Shown: one piece after another, positions 38,516-51,278 of the stretch
Layout: every line of letters starts with the position of its first letter
How positions within the stretch are numbered: the first letter of the stretch is position 1
Program-made: the position numbers and the translations under genes
Assembly: GCA_025642065.1 (NCBI GenBank)
Contig: JAODUP010000483.1
Span: 245,539-309,538, forward strand
Direction of reading: 5' to 3'
DNA from: Paralvinella palmiformis
Taxonomy: Eukaryota; Annelida; Polychaeta; Terebellida; Alvinellidae
DNA length: 64,000 nt
The notes under the pieces: model-generated
The model's input: only the letters and a program-made list of their open reading frames with translations
The model's database searches: none
What the model was told of the DNA's origin: nothing

Positions 38516-38739
38516 TGGAACCACACTTGATCACTTGTAGGGTTTTATATTTATAATAGCAATATACAACCCTAGATGTCATGTAAGAATACGTTGTCTA
38601 TAAATAATGCGAGCAGGGTGTGGAAGGAGAAGGAAACAAATCTCTAATCAATCGTTACCCTCAAAATATTACACATATCCTTCCGTATTCCCACAACCAA
38701 GAAATGCCTCTAATCCGTACATCAGATGGCGGAATGGAT

Positions 38740-40340
38740 TTGTAATGACGAAGTGGCTAGGGCACAACGACGCAAACCTCTAAGTTGTTGGTTCCGGGTT
38801 TGATTGCTTGATATCTGGATTCTTGGCCACATGATCCAGGCGTGACCAGATCCGGGTTTTTAAGAAATGAAGCCAACTCAATTTCGACGAGGATTATGTT
38901 TACTTGATCGTGCATTATTTATTTGTTAAAATGATATCCTTAACGTAATAAGAGAAAATAATAAATGAAAATAAACACCCACTTGAAATCCAGGTCAATT
39001 GTTAGTTTCCTATTGAACAGCAAAGATAGTTAATTGAAACATACCTTTAATTTAAGTGTTAAATATGGAATCAATCTAATATGTCGTGTCGTCGTGTGAC
39101 AGCTTCTTTTAGTGAATGCGGAAAATCTGTTTGTTTTTAGGCCAATATTAGAACAGTCTGAAGTACATGTATTGAAGAGATACTATTGGTCAAGTGTTTC
39201 CTATAACATCACATCAGTCAAGAATTATATGCATATATCAGTAGAGTGCTGCCATAAGCGTATATGATGAAAAGCGGAACGCACTCCGCTTGGAAATACA
39301 TTATATAGGTAAATACAGATATAATTGAAGCGTTGATGAGTGTGTTGATATTTGAATGTAGTATTAGTTTTTATATGTACATAACGTATTATATACGCAT
39401 ATGTACATATGCCCATCTGTATATATGTATGTGCGTGTGTTTGAAATGTGATGTGTATTTCTGTGCATTTGAAGAAGGCGTTTAGATGTTTTATAATTGA
39501 AGACAGACATTCACACTAATATAAATTATAATATATTTTCATTGTAAAAAAGGTAAGTTTTAGATTTCAGCACATACATTCGTTTAGATAATTAAATCCT
39601 ATAACACGTTTGTTTACAATATTTTGTTGCCTGTTAAGAATTATGTGTGTGTGTAGAAAGACAATCACTTGATCGATATTTTACACACGACACCGATTTA
39701 GAGTAGAATCAGTATAAAGACATGTTTCCAATATAATCTAAACTAGACGAAAGCAATATTTGTATGTAGATAATATACCAGTATTGAATGAACGTTATGT
39801 ATGATGTTACATATGTTGTGATATATAATAATTAGCTCGGTTCAGATTTAGAATGAGTATATCTCACACTAATATTAACTAACAATATGGACATCAGACA
39901 GCAGAAACGTTTATCACTTAACGGAAGAAGCCAGTTACACGCTATAATTATAGATGGAAGATACGACATTTATGGAGAGAAAATACCTCTTCTCAAAGTC
40001 CTTGTTGAGTTACATTGATTTATCTTCTGTAATATCATATATGTGAATCTCTATTTAATATATCTGTTATAAAACGTCTTCTAAGCCCTTTCCAAAACCA
40101 CTGACTTGATGATGGAGCGCTAGTATCGATTTATGTATTTATTTATGTTTTCTAAGACGCATTAAACTTTGGTAAAAAGAAAGGGGTTTATGATATTGTA
40201 TCACTCTCGTGTTATTGACGCTTTTCGGTAAACAAGTATCACATTTGGCTAATTAAACTAACACATTGGAAATGGTCATAAAAACAGAATACACAAAATT
40301 AATGATTCTATAATAAGCACTAATGACAGATAACAATTGT
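38740..40340. repeat. Paralogous segment D, copy 2
   Basis: Aligns with 12985-15130. Anchors: SINE-like unit (38750), TATTGAACAGCAAAGATAG (39012), ACATCACATCAGTCAAGAAT (39206), ATATATCAGTAGAGTGCTG (39234), CTAACAATATGGACATC (39878), GTATCACTCTCGTGTTA (40199), and GGAAATGGTCATAAAAACAG (40267). It is shorter than copy 1 and lacks that copy's pure TA tract. Confidence 0.78.
38750..38890 (+). mobile_element. tRNA-derived SINE-like unit, copy 2
   Basis: AAGTGGCTAGGGCACAACGA resembles an A-box region and GGTTCCGGGTTTGATTGC a B-box region. The body continues through GGCCACATGATCCAGGCGTG. It is orthologous within segment D to 12985-13110 rather than an independent insertion. Confidence 0.55.
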
Positions 40341-41324
40341 GCATACTATCAACTTTCATCGGATATTTATAATTAAAGTGACGTTTTATGAGCACTTGTT
40401 AATGGTGGGATATCAGTTTTGGCGATTCATTGATCCTTGCATGGCAGACATTAATGTAATATAAAGCCCATTAATCAACGTTTGCTACATAGAATAGATA
40501 AAAATAAAAATATCATAAAATGTGTATACTTCTGTCTACGAAGAGGTGATTAGTACTAATCCACCAGTTGCCCTTTGAAATGTTAGTTTATTATGGTTTA
40601 TTTGTGGATTAGAGTTGTTAAAACAAACTTAGACTTAAATTTACGGAATTTAGTCATATCATTATCAATATCAAATATCACTATTTGTAGAGTCAGAAAC
40701 AGTCACTAAGTTCATTTTATCCTAAACATTTTATTTTAATAAAACAAAGTCGGTAATATATGTATATTAAGTATTCAATAATAAAGATTAGCTTCAGCAT
40801 CTATCACCTCTGGGATATTTGGCTAATAGGCTGAACCTTAGGAAAACATGACCCAAATACCACAACCTAGATACAAATCCTAACCTAGAAATTTGTGTGT
40901 GTGTGTGTGTGTGTGTGTGTATGCGTGTGTTTGTGTGTGTTTTATGTGTTTTCATATATTTTATTTGTGTGCATATGTACATTATTATATGATGATTAAT
41001 ATCACAATACATAAAACCTTTATCAATCTGACGTAACAAGTCTACAAATAAATACAAAATACGGTCACAATTTGATCTTGGAATATTTATTGGACATATT
41101 TGTATATTTACTGAAGATGAAGGTCGCCATATAAGTGGTGAAGGTCATAGTAGAATATCCTGTAACCTTCAAGTCTTTTGATTTATTTAGAAGCCCATTT
41201 ATGTATATACTTTCCTCGTGTAAAGTAATAACACATTATTCGGGTGTTATATATATTTCATATCATAAGTTATTTAACATTTGTATTAAAAAAACTTAAG
41301 CCTTAAAGAAGTGAATTAGTTATT

Positions 41325-41329
<5 letters not shown>
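40341..41329. other. Unannotated stretch with GT tract
   Basis: GT repeats at 40892-40940. No gene seen. Confidence 0.55.

Positions 41330-41398
<69 letters not shown>
41330..41398. repeat. (TA)n microsatellite
   Basis: Immediately 5' of the SINE at 41399. Confidence 0.97.
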
Positions 41399-41400
<2 letters not shown>

Positions 41401-41624
41401 CGCCCTTTGCTCATGGGTAGAGCTGAGACTATTTACCTATGGTCATTGTGTGCGGGAGGTCGTAGGTTTGCGCCGGCCGTGGCACTAGAAGAGTTTTTCC
41501 ACTGAACATGCCATATATTCTAAATTTATTTAAATTATTCTCCATGGGGAAGCTGTATTTTTCTCCTCCTATTTGAGATTGCCAGCCACGTAAACACTGC
41601 TATTTATCATTATTATTATATTAT

Positions 41625-41640
<16 letters not shown>
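41399..41640 (+). mobile_element. tRNA-derived SINE, complete
   Basis: GCTCATGGGTAGAGCTGAGA (about 41411) matches a tRNA D-arm/A box, and GGTCGTAGGTTTGCGCCGG (about 41459) matches a T-arm/B box 45-50 bp later, so the head is tRNA-like and would carry an internal Pol III promoter. The body includes CCATGGGGAAGCTGTATTTT. The 3' end carries GATTGCCAGCCACGTAAA and ATT repeats, shared with 4755-4865. Length is about 240 bp, usual for tRNA SINEs. It sits between two TA tracts. Cephalopod SINE families of this general type exist, but I cannot confirm the family here. Confidence 0.8.
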
Positions 41641-41679
<39 letters not shown>

Positions 41680-41780
41680 TCAGGATATTGTATGTATATG
41701 TGTGTGTGTGTGCGTGTGTGTATGAGGGTGTGCGTGTGAGGATGTGTGTGTGTAGGAGTGTGTGTGTGTTTAGGCGTATG
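41630..41780. repeat. (TA)n and (GT)n microsatellites
   Basis: TA (41630-41676), short spacer, then GT-rich (41697-41771). Artefact frames on the minus strand. Confidence 0.95.
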
Positions 41781-41999
41781 CATGTATGCACACTTTTCAG
41801 CGTGAATACTTTGAGAGCATGAGTAAGCAAAGAACAATACATAATTCAACAAAGTTTTGTGAATTGCTTAATATATTATTTACACGTTTAATGAGGGATG
41901 TCCCTTTGCTAAATTAGGAATCAATTATTCTATTTGTAAAACTAAAGCCCTAGGAAACCAAATATTGACACTTTTAAAATGTTCTTATCTTCCAACATT

Positions 42000-42250
42000 A
42001 ATCTACACCACCTCGTTGAAAAGTATTTTGTTATTACCAGTGAAATTTAAATGACTGGTGTGTGGAAACTGGGCACCTTACTTGCAGCATCAATACACTC
42101 CTTTACAAAGGGAATGTGATAAGATGCCCACGTACCGACCATAAGTACACAGTAAATAATAGTTATGGTGACATCAAACCCATAAACACTAGAGCTGGTT
42201 ACCTGGGAAGTGGTGATTTATTACAAGCTAGGTAAAATGTTTTAAATGTA
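42000..42250. repeat. Paralogous segment E, copy 2
   Basis: Partner of 15690-16070, sharing CTCCTTTACAAAGGGAATGT (42098), GGTGACATCAAACCC (42168) and AGTGGTGATTTATTACAAGC (42211). Confidence 0.75.
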
Positions 42251-42427
42251 ATTTGCAACTAAGGTCTCTTTCAAGGTTCGTTATATTTGGAGCCTCCAAC
42301 TCGATGTTAATTCAACATCTAGTGGAATGAGATCGGTAAATTAACTGGGACCATAAAACCCAAAATAAATTGCTCGAATCATTATGTAAAGTCTGAAATC
42401 ATGAATAAAGATATTGTACACTATGTG

Positions 42428-42433
<6 letters not shown>

Positions 42434-42518
<85 letters not shown>

Positions 42519-42599
42519 TGTGCGTGTGTTTGTATGAATGTGCTGGGTTGAATGAAAAATATGATGTTTCTTTCATTCCGGTGATCTTAAATTCGATGC

Positions 42600-42678
<79 letters not shown>

Positions 42679-42700
42679 TAGATAGATAGATAGATAGAAA
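42434..42700. repeat. (TA)n(GT)n, (TA)n(GATA)n microsatellites
   Basis: TA to 42480, GT to about 42530, spacer, TA (42602-42675), then six GATA units to 42698. Overlapping frames of 94 and 135 codons are artefacts. Confidence 0.97.
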
Positions 42701-43789
42701 CATAAGAACATTTCCGAAGTTTTCGTTTCAAAACATGCGACAGTCCTTGATGCTACGTCTATACACACACATACACATAACCACGCATGCGTACCCACAC
42801 GCACGCATGCATACGCGCCCAGACACATGTAAAAGGGAGGTAACTTATGTTTTACATAACAAGAACGCCTCTATCCATCCGTGAATGTGTGTTGACAATG
42901 ATCACATAGAGCTGGATACCAGGAGGCTAATTAATGATAGATTATAATATGTATCCTTGTTCAGTCTTGGCATTGTAAATGATTGTTTGATTAGTATTGA
43001 CTCTTCATGCAATATTTGTGAATTTCTTGCCCCTAACAATATACATTAATCTGTATAGGAATGAATTGACTTTCTATGATGTAGTATCTAGTGGAAAATG
43101 GTTGTGTTTTTGTTTATTTATTAAATCTTGTTGTAGTAATAAGTGAACACACGATAAATCCCATATTATTATATTTGTGTACATTTCTTTGCCTGATATT
43201 TGTATTTCGATGAAAAGCCTTCTATTAATCTTCCCCTTCGATCTGCAACACATTTATGGATTAGCAGTATGTGTGAAATTAAAACGAAAAAATACCCTTT
43301 CTTACCCTTGATGCATTTAAAAAAATCATCTAATGGATGCACTGGAAGGGGGTCGTGTATTGCTACCATTGACTCTGATAGATACACATACCTATCGATA
43401 GTATGAGCCTAAGTAATCATCTTTGAGAACATTTTAGAGTGGAAAATGATCACTACCAATTCCGGTTATTAACTTTGTAGAAGCACCCTTAGAATGCTAA
43501 ACGTGTTCAATTACAGTACAAGCTTTATATGACGTGCCTTTTTGTATATTTGCACTCAAAAAGAGTTAACGATCCAACCCATCAGTAGATTATGCATTGC
43601 TAATCGTTTTCTAGGATTGCGATAGAATCTAAAAATAGCAATGAAATAAAAAAAAGTATCTCATAGTCTGCCTAATCCCAATAACAAGATAACACAAATG
43701 ATGCTGTCAAGGTATTAAATTAAAGATCAAATTGTCCCGTAATTCTGTAAAGTGTATACATCAGAAATATATGTTATGCATATAATATG
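42701..43789. other. Unannotated stretch with an overlapping ORF pair
   Basis: Frames at 43200-43406 (plus) and 43405-43169 (minus, opening after a TAG) overlap almost fully. The minus frame reads VHPLDDFFKCIKGKKGYFFV and then VADRRGRLIEGF; it looks protein-like but I recognise no family. It could be a fragment of a mobile-element gene or a chance frame. Confidence 0.3.
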
Positions 43790-44071
43790 TTCTGGCAGCA
43801 GTATGGATCATAGCTTATTAATGGTATATAGCTGCTTGATTGATCTGGTATGAAGTATCCCCGGGCTTTGCTATGGCCTGACAGGAATGTGGATGGTAAT
43901 AGACACCTGCCACTGAAGATCGAAACCAGACTTTGCTATTGATGAAAACATTGCATCTGTCAATAGGCATCATTAATTCTGCAGCTTAATGTGCACAAAT
44001 GTGGCGTGAGCAGATTAACCTTTTCTCCTTTATTAGTTCGCCGACCCTACAACATACAACCCCTATAAGTT

Positions 44072-44077
<6 letters not shown>

Positions 44078-44142
<65 letters not shown>
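44078..44142. repeat. (TA)n(CA)n compound microsatellite
   Basis: Equivalent of 18579-18701 in the paralogous segment, but split from its CA partner tract by the R300 insertion. Confidence 0.95.
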
Positions 44143-44239
44143 AACAATACAAATCTATTAATTTTATAATAATATACACATTCAACTCATGCTGAAACAA
44201 TATAATGTTTGTGGAAGTAATTTGAGTGCTAATGCTCCT

Positions 44240-44545
44240 GTTAACCTGACTGTCAAACGTCTATTGACCAATCTGATGAGTGTCTTTGACAACTAGAGAA
44301 CAATCTGAACAATGCATCACAGAATTAGCTTCATTAAGGTCGAATGTTCGACGAATGTTAAATATATTTCGTGGATTGGGAGAGTTAATATTAACAACTA
44401 CTATTTATAATTGACCTAATAGAAATGTAATTCTAAGTGTATCCTTGATGTCAATGCAATGGCCGGTTGTATTTTATCTGGTTAAGATTAGATTATTCTA
44501 TTTATGGCCAGCCAGAGCAGCACGTTAATGAGACACACATAACTA
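44240..44545 (+). mobile_element. R300 interspersed repeat, copy 2
   Basis: Shares GACCAATCTGATGA, GAGAACAATCTGAACA, TCCTTGATGTCAA and ATCTGGTTAAGATT with 60998-61230, and in reverse complement with 22090-22335. The frame seen in the other copies is broken here by a stop. A CA/CG tract follows (44580-44626). Confidence 0.7.
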
Positions 44546-44578
44546 CTTACATACACAAAACCACTTATACACACTCAT

Positions 44579-44579
<1 letters not shown>

Positions 44580-44624
<45 letters not shown>

Positions 44625-44626
44625 GC
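44580..44626. repeat. (CA)n(CG)n tract
   Basis: About 15 CA units directly joined to eight CG units, an alternating purine-pyrimidine run. Confidence 0.95.
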
Positions 44627-45060
44627 GTACTTGACCATCCACAAATAGCACAATGTATTTCATGATTTAGATTGAAATGCTATGTTTTCTGTGTGTTTAG
44701 AGTATGTTTCCATATCCGGGCATTCTGATCTAGAGCTGTATATTCCGTGCACAATTTGCTTCTTTGGAGGGACGCCGTTTAGGTATTTGGCGGATGAGTA
44801 CAACATTTAAGGTACAGTATGCTCTTTAACCTTTAGCAGTAGTCATGACTCAGGTATAGAAACACTGCATCGCATCTTCAGGGCAGGCATTAGGTAGCAC
44901 AGTTCGCGTGATATTTATATAACAATTATAGTCGTATATATAATTCATCTTGGTAAAATGTAGTAATATAATTACCTTCCTTATGTCCAGTTATGTCCAG
45001 TTTATTATACGGCATTTAAGGCTAGCTCTAGTATGTTTGTCAAAAATAACATTTGAATAC

Positions 45061-47788
45061 CATTATAACAAGAGGCTGAAAGCGGAAAATAAGTCTGGTT
45101 TGAAGATGTTAACATAAAGTGAAAAATAACTATAACTTCCTTCGGCAAGAAGTGTCCCTTATGTAACAAAGATGTATTTGTTCTCTCGCTTAGACCCACA
45201 TATCGTTAACTAAGATATAGAAAAACATCGCTAAAATATATAAACATTGTCTGTAAGCAGTAAATTGGATTTCCTGCTATTTTTTAGCATGGTAATGATT
45301 TCTGTATCTTGACCTTCACGGCAATCACATTTTAATTAAAACTAATTTTCTTGGACAGCATAGTCTCTTCGAAACATTCTTTTTACATTATGCCATCTTC
45401 GATGCGAAAAGAAGCTCAGTATTTTTAGTAACATAACTACAACAATTATCGGTTAATATACAGTTCCTTTGTAAAAGGTGAATTTGCGGTCAGGTAATCC
45501 ATTAACAGTACATTTAGAGAAGAACAATATGGTACCCAGTGGGGCATTTTAGATAGCATTGTATCAATCTTAATATTACGATGGACTATTATTGGGGTAT
45601 TGGCTAATCGTTGTTTATAGATGGCTCTAGTTAAAGTCTATCACATATTAATTATAATTTTGAAAAACGAAATAACGTAGTTAATGTTACATCATGAATG
45701 GGTCAAAACCTACCATGTGCACAGACGTGGCCGTAAGACATCAACCATCATCATTGTTATCGTCATTATCATCATCAACACCTCATTAAATTCAAAGATA
45801 TAAATAAATAAAATATAAAACAATAATTAGAATTTATTAGAATCACTCGTCATCACATATGTGTACTAGTTTAATTGAACCCATTCTAAACACAAGATAC
45901 ATTTGCTACGACGGTTTATTTTATCATAGCATAGATTTTACAACAACTGTCAGTTCAAATTCTAGAGCCATCAATACACAACATGCCACAAAATTATTGC
46001 TTTATAACTAGATTGTTCCTTTTAAATTAATAACTCAGATATTTATATAAGCTGCTAGTTATGCATTGGACTGATTTGGATCAAGCTACTAGAGAAGATA
46101 TGTGAGGCATTATGTGTTGAAATGTTTAAACCTATTTCTTAAATGCGCGCATCAAGCTATGTTATTTGCCGATTAAAATAACCGAATCCTTAAATATTTC
46201 AGAATGGTTTGATTTATTTTATATTTGGGAGTCAATGTGAAACGGCTATTTTTGGCTCCGGAATATAAATACAGTTAAAATGTATTAATATCAGTATTAT
46301 TTAATAATAATAATGCTGCTACTACTACTACTACTACTACTACTATTACTACTACTACTATTACTACTACTAATAATAATAATAATAGTAATAATAATAA
46401 TAAGAAGAAGAATGACATGTTTCATGTAGTTTCTAGGTTAAATGGAGTATGAATTAATCAATTAATTTGTCTAATTTGCTAAAGCTATATAAAATATTCA
46501 TCTACAGATAAGGACTATGGGAAGACAGTTATTTAGCTACATAGGTCCCCCAATTTGCACAAATGAATAATCGTTAATGTGTAAAATATAAATTGTAAAA
46601 ATATGTAAGTGTAAATTGGAAAATAAATTCATTATCATTATCATTGTCATTGACGTGAACGTTCAGGATGAAAATATACGATTCTGAGGACATAAGATAA
46701 ATACAGTTTGGTAATGTATTAATAAAACTTAATACATTAGTTACTTAGGCATTATTGTGTAAGGAAGAAATAATGCGAAATAAACTTTTACTCATTTACA
46801 ATTACCTATAGAGGTTCAAATTTCATCTAAACATGCAAAGGTTAGTTCAGTCCTTATCCTGTTAAATATATATGCTACGTTTTATTATAGCGGTTACGAG
46901 AGGGCAAACATAGCTGGGTTGTTTTTTCGTTCGATATTAAGATAATATATGTTTGATACCAGTTCTGTATAATATTATTACTAATAACATGTCATTGGTG
47001 TTTGAAACTTGTGGAAATTAGTTATGATTAAATTACGCTCAAGTAAGAATAAAGCAAGGATTTATGATATGACATTTCTTTTGCATACGTTTTTGGAAAC
47101 ACCGAATGAGAGCCATAAAATTCAGTTTAAGGAAAAACAAAATATGTATATTAAGTGGCACAACTGTTAAATGGCCATTCCATATATAATAAGTGTGAAG
47201 TGCATAATTGAAAGGACAAGTTAATGTGACAATGATAAAGAAATAAACCTTCAATTTATCATAATATACCTACATTTACGTATTTAAAATTCTTTCTACA
47301 GGTATTTGTACCTTTTCATTTATTTTGAAAACAGCCATCGGTTGAAAGAAGTATTTCACTAATATAAGGATAATTTATATCTCTACTATAGAATGGAGAT
47401 TCATAAAACATGAATCCAAAACGTAATCCTATAACTTGAACCACGCACGTGAAAACAGTGGAATTATTACATTGGAAGTATTGATGAGACAGAGCGTTAA
47501 CTACTCAAACTATGCCTATGATATGCCCTAATAAAGAATTGTAATAATAATGTGTTCGGTTAGGGCTGCATAAAACAAACTCCTGATTAAGTCTTACAAA
47601 TGAGACTCTGCTCAGCCAATGTAGTATTTTACATCTAAACTCCGAATGTGCTGGAGGGTTGAAATTATTTATCGAGAAACATTACTTGGCTTTATTAATT
47701 GAAACGCAGAAAGTTAATAAATACAGGAAAGATAAATAACAAACACTGTATATCTTTTCGATTTTAAGGGAAAACAGCATAGTTTGGT
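45061..47788. other. Unannotated stretch
   Basis: Contains a trinucleotide array at 46316-46405 and an ATC-rich run near 45750-45780. Frames at 45005-45199 and 47039-47254 have no domain. No gene supported. Confidence 0.5.
46305..46412. repeat. (CTA)n(AAT)n(AAG)n array
   Basis: CTA repeats give way to AAT and then three AAG units. Confidence 0.93.
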
Positions 47789-48309
47789 CAATTTAATATG
47801 TGGGAAAATGGTAGTCACTGAAACATCTTTACTTATCAAAAAGGATTTATCATCAAGAAAACATAAATCAGCATTCAATTTAATATGTGGGAAAATGGTA
47901 GTCACTGAAACATCTTTACTTATCAAAAAGGATTTATCATCAAGAAAACCTAAATCAGCATTCAATTTAATATGTGGGAAAATGATAGTCACTTAAACAT
48001 CTTTACTTATCAAAAAGGATTTATCATCAAGAAAACATAAATCAGCATTCAATTTAATATGTGGGAAAATGGTAGTCACTGAAACATCTTTACTTATCAA
48101 AAAGGATTTATCATCAAGAAAACATAAATCAGCATTCAATTTAATATGTGGGAAAATGGTAGTCACTGAAACATCTTTACTTATCAAAAGGATTTATCAT
48201 CAAGAAAACATAAATCAGCATTCAATTTAATATGTGGGAAAATGGTAGTCACTGAAACATCTTCACTTATCAAAAAGGATTTATCATCAAGAAAACATAA
48301 ATCGGCATT
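47789..48309. repeat. 87-bp minisatellite, six copies
   Basis: Repeat starts at CAATTTAATATGTGGGAAAA occur at 47789, 47876, 47963, 48050, 48137 and 48223, giving periods 87, 87, 87, 87 and 86. Copies are nearly identical, with one or a few changes each. Because 87 is divisible by three, a 29-codon unit stays open on both strands (plus: ICGKMVVTETSLLIKKDLSS; minus: FLDDKSFLISKDVSVTTIFP). One G-to-T change at 47994 makes stop codons on both strands, and a lost A in copy 5 breaks the frame. No start, signal or flanking gene supports expression. Confidence 0.97.
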
Positions 48310-49359
48310 ACCTACCTAGTCTAGATAAGGAACGAGTTAGGACTGGATAGCAGTTTGAGTGAAGTACGAAAAATCACTCTCGGAAATCTGTGAAAGAACA
48401 TATGGTCCAATTTTGTCGTGTAACTAATTCTACTAACATGTGCCTTCAAATAGAAACATACAGCAGATAACTCATTTAGTGGACAATGTCTACCTTATAC
48501 AAATGCCGTTCTGTACATTAGACATGTGTACATCAGAATGGTTTATTGTATTGTTGGTTTCCCATTGTTGTGCTATTTTTAATAGTTTTCTCTCATCACT
48601 AAGAATAGGCTAAATATTTCAGAGGCAATTTTAGAATATTCACATGTCTTCTATTATGACAGTCTATATGATATTTCAGACATGATGATACGGCTATTTG
48701 ATCACATTTGCTAATTTGTTACTGGTGTATGTTTACTACTTTTATCTAACATTAGTTTATGCACTTAGTGTAAAATATCTGGCGATTCATTAAAATGAAC
48801 TTTTACCCCCAAAAAAACCCAAGAATTAGTATGATACTATCAGATTGTATGTTAATTGTCACATGTTCATTATTAGCGGGTAACAATACGATATACCTTG
48901 ACGGTTAAGCTGGTGACATCTACTGGCAGGATTTAGAACTACTACAATCGGGTGCTAAGCACGACCCGTTAATCGCAGATTATTGATCAACGTTCCTTTT
49001 CAGTGTGATTTGTGTGTATATTTTAACGATCATTGCCGGTGATAATACTCCACGATTCCAACAGTCGGTAAAGGAAAATGAACGTTAAGGTGACGTTTAG
49101 TATATTTCTATTGAAAGAAGACTGATTTAGTAAACAAAATAGATTAAATTGGAAGTTCTATGTGGTAGTTCGCAGAACACCTTTCCGATGTACAAACGGA
49201 TTGCAGTATTCGTAGCGAAAGTTTACGTATAGGCAGTTGCTTTCCCTTAGTGTTTCTCGAAAATCGGCATGGCAGTTGTAATATATTCATTTTACCAGTA
49301 CAATTCAGAGATATCTTCAACGATTTGTTTTATTTGTGGTCATTTTCCGTGTAGAACGT
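48310..49359. other. Unannotated stretch
   Basis: No frame above 60 codons and no recognised element. Confidence 0.55.
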
Positions 49360-50090
49360 TCGCCATCGTCTAGCAGTAGATTAATGGCGCATGCGCACGT
49401 TAGTGATAATGCGCCAGCATAGATGACATAATTCTAATAAACAAACCGGTGTTCTATTTGGATCGAAAATACTCATCAAATGGGAAACATATTGTGTTAC
49501 ATAAACGTATTGATTGATAGAGCAATAATCCGGCACTGATATATTGCATTTGTGTATTAATTCTCGTGGATTAACGTGAATCATGAGTTGATTTTAAAAT
49601 GTAAATAAACCCCGTCTGTCGCCATTTCAATTTTCAAGTGATAACCGATACTACCAGACTTCGCTAAAGAAATATTTACTCTCATTTCTTCACTTTGATG
49701 GGAATAGGAATATTTCATAACAGAATGTGCCGAACAACAAGAATTATCTAGGATACAATTCACGGATGTTGTTCAGTAATGCGTTCGTTACATGAGTGTG
49801 TTTTTGTTATCCTAACCTAATTAACGTCATAACACCATGGATAAAATCAGTATTGGTTGACGGGAACCGGGATATTATTCATGATTTATGCAGGCATTTT
49901 AACTTGGCAGACATAAATATATCATCGCATCCTAATTTTGAACATCAGCTTTGTAACAGAAAAGGATTTTTTTCGAAACATTTGGTGAGAATACATTTGG
50001 CTGTGGTAATTAGGTTAGGCAAATATGATGTTTATATTTGGTTTATTGAGAGTAATACATTTAAATAGAAATGGATTAGTGATACAACAC

Positions 50091-50094
<4 letters not shown>

Positions 50095-50144
<50 letters not shown>
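50095..50144. repeat. (TA)n microsatellite
   Basis: Same position within segment A as 1876-1922. Confidence 0.95.
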
Positions 50145-50146
<2 letters not shown>

Positions 50147-51163
50147 TATATAAACACATTAGTGCAAACTGAAAATAATATATTTAAATGTGATACGTTC
50201 CGATATATTATTACATTATATAGTGCTATATATTTTAAAGTATAATATTATGATATCATTTTCATCTAAAAGCCATATTTCACATACAAATTGAACAAAA
50301 AATATTCACATTTTTACAGATTTGTTCATAGTCATAGAGTTAGATTAGGTCGATGTTCATCTGGGATGTGTTGAGTCATAGTTCTACTCAAATAATTATT
50401 AATAAAATTCGTGAAAACAACAAGGCGTGAAAAAATAAAAAAAATTACGCTTATCATCAACTCTCATCGTTTTCTCATATGTGATTATTTTGGCTCACAC
50501 GATACGTAGTTATGAGCCTTTCCCTGAGTGGATAGCCATAGGATAAAATGCTTAAATTTAAACAAAATGTTAATATATAGGCTAAATATTAAATGTTTTC
50601 TGTACATATACAATCATACTACTCATCAATAGATAAGAAATCAGTGGACATGAATGTGTGTACTTACGCTGAAGGTGGATGTTGTTATAAATATTAATAT
50701 CAGCCAGATAAATACACATAATTATAACATTCACGAGCATATTGTGTTCGATAACACTAAAAGTGATTAAATAAATATAATAAATTTTCCTATGTAAAAC
50801 ACTCATGCCCAGTTTATTCTTGAAGAATATATTATTTTAGTCATAGCATCAGTACTCATGGAACTATTAATCAGTGGATTTTGGAAATATCATAATGAAA
50901 ATGATATGAATTCATAGAGTGATAAGTCTTTTTTATAAATATGGCCCAAATTCGGGATTTTTCCCTTTATGAACAAATTTGTAATTGTGGTATATTTTCC
51001 ACAATCGGGATAAACTTAGAGATGTAAGTGATAAATGAGTTGCCCCAAACAATCAAAAATGAAAAAAATATCCTTGTACAATTCTTTTAGGTATAGTTTA
51101 TTTAAATTTCTGTTTTCACTGGTTTTGAATATTTCTTGACAGAAAAGATATTTATTAAATGTA

Positions 51164-51164
<1 letters not shown>

Positions 51165-51200
<36 letters not shown>

Positions 51201-51240
51201 TTATTATTATTATTATTAGTAGTAGTAGTAGTAGTTTTAA

Positions 51241-51278
<38 letters not shown>

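Larger units (their letters stand above)
43790..45060. repeat. Paralogous segment F, copy 2
   Basis: Aligns with 18230-19110. Anchors: TATAGCTGCTTGATTGATC (43826), CTATGGCCTGACAGGAATGT (43871), TA/CA tract, ATCTAGAGCTGTATATTCC (44729), and GTCCAGTTATGTCCAG (44985). It contains the R300 insertion at 44240-44545, absent from copy 1. Confidence 0.78.

Noticed and set aside
47714..48187. Repeat protein encoded by the 87-bp tandem array
   Set aside because: Both strands are equally open because the unit is a multiple of three; a stop at 47994-47996 and an 86-bp copy break the frame; no start context or flanking exons.
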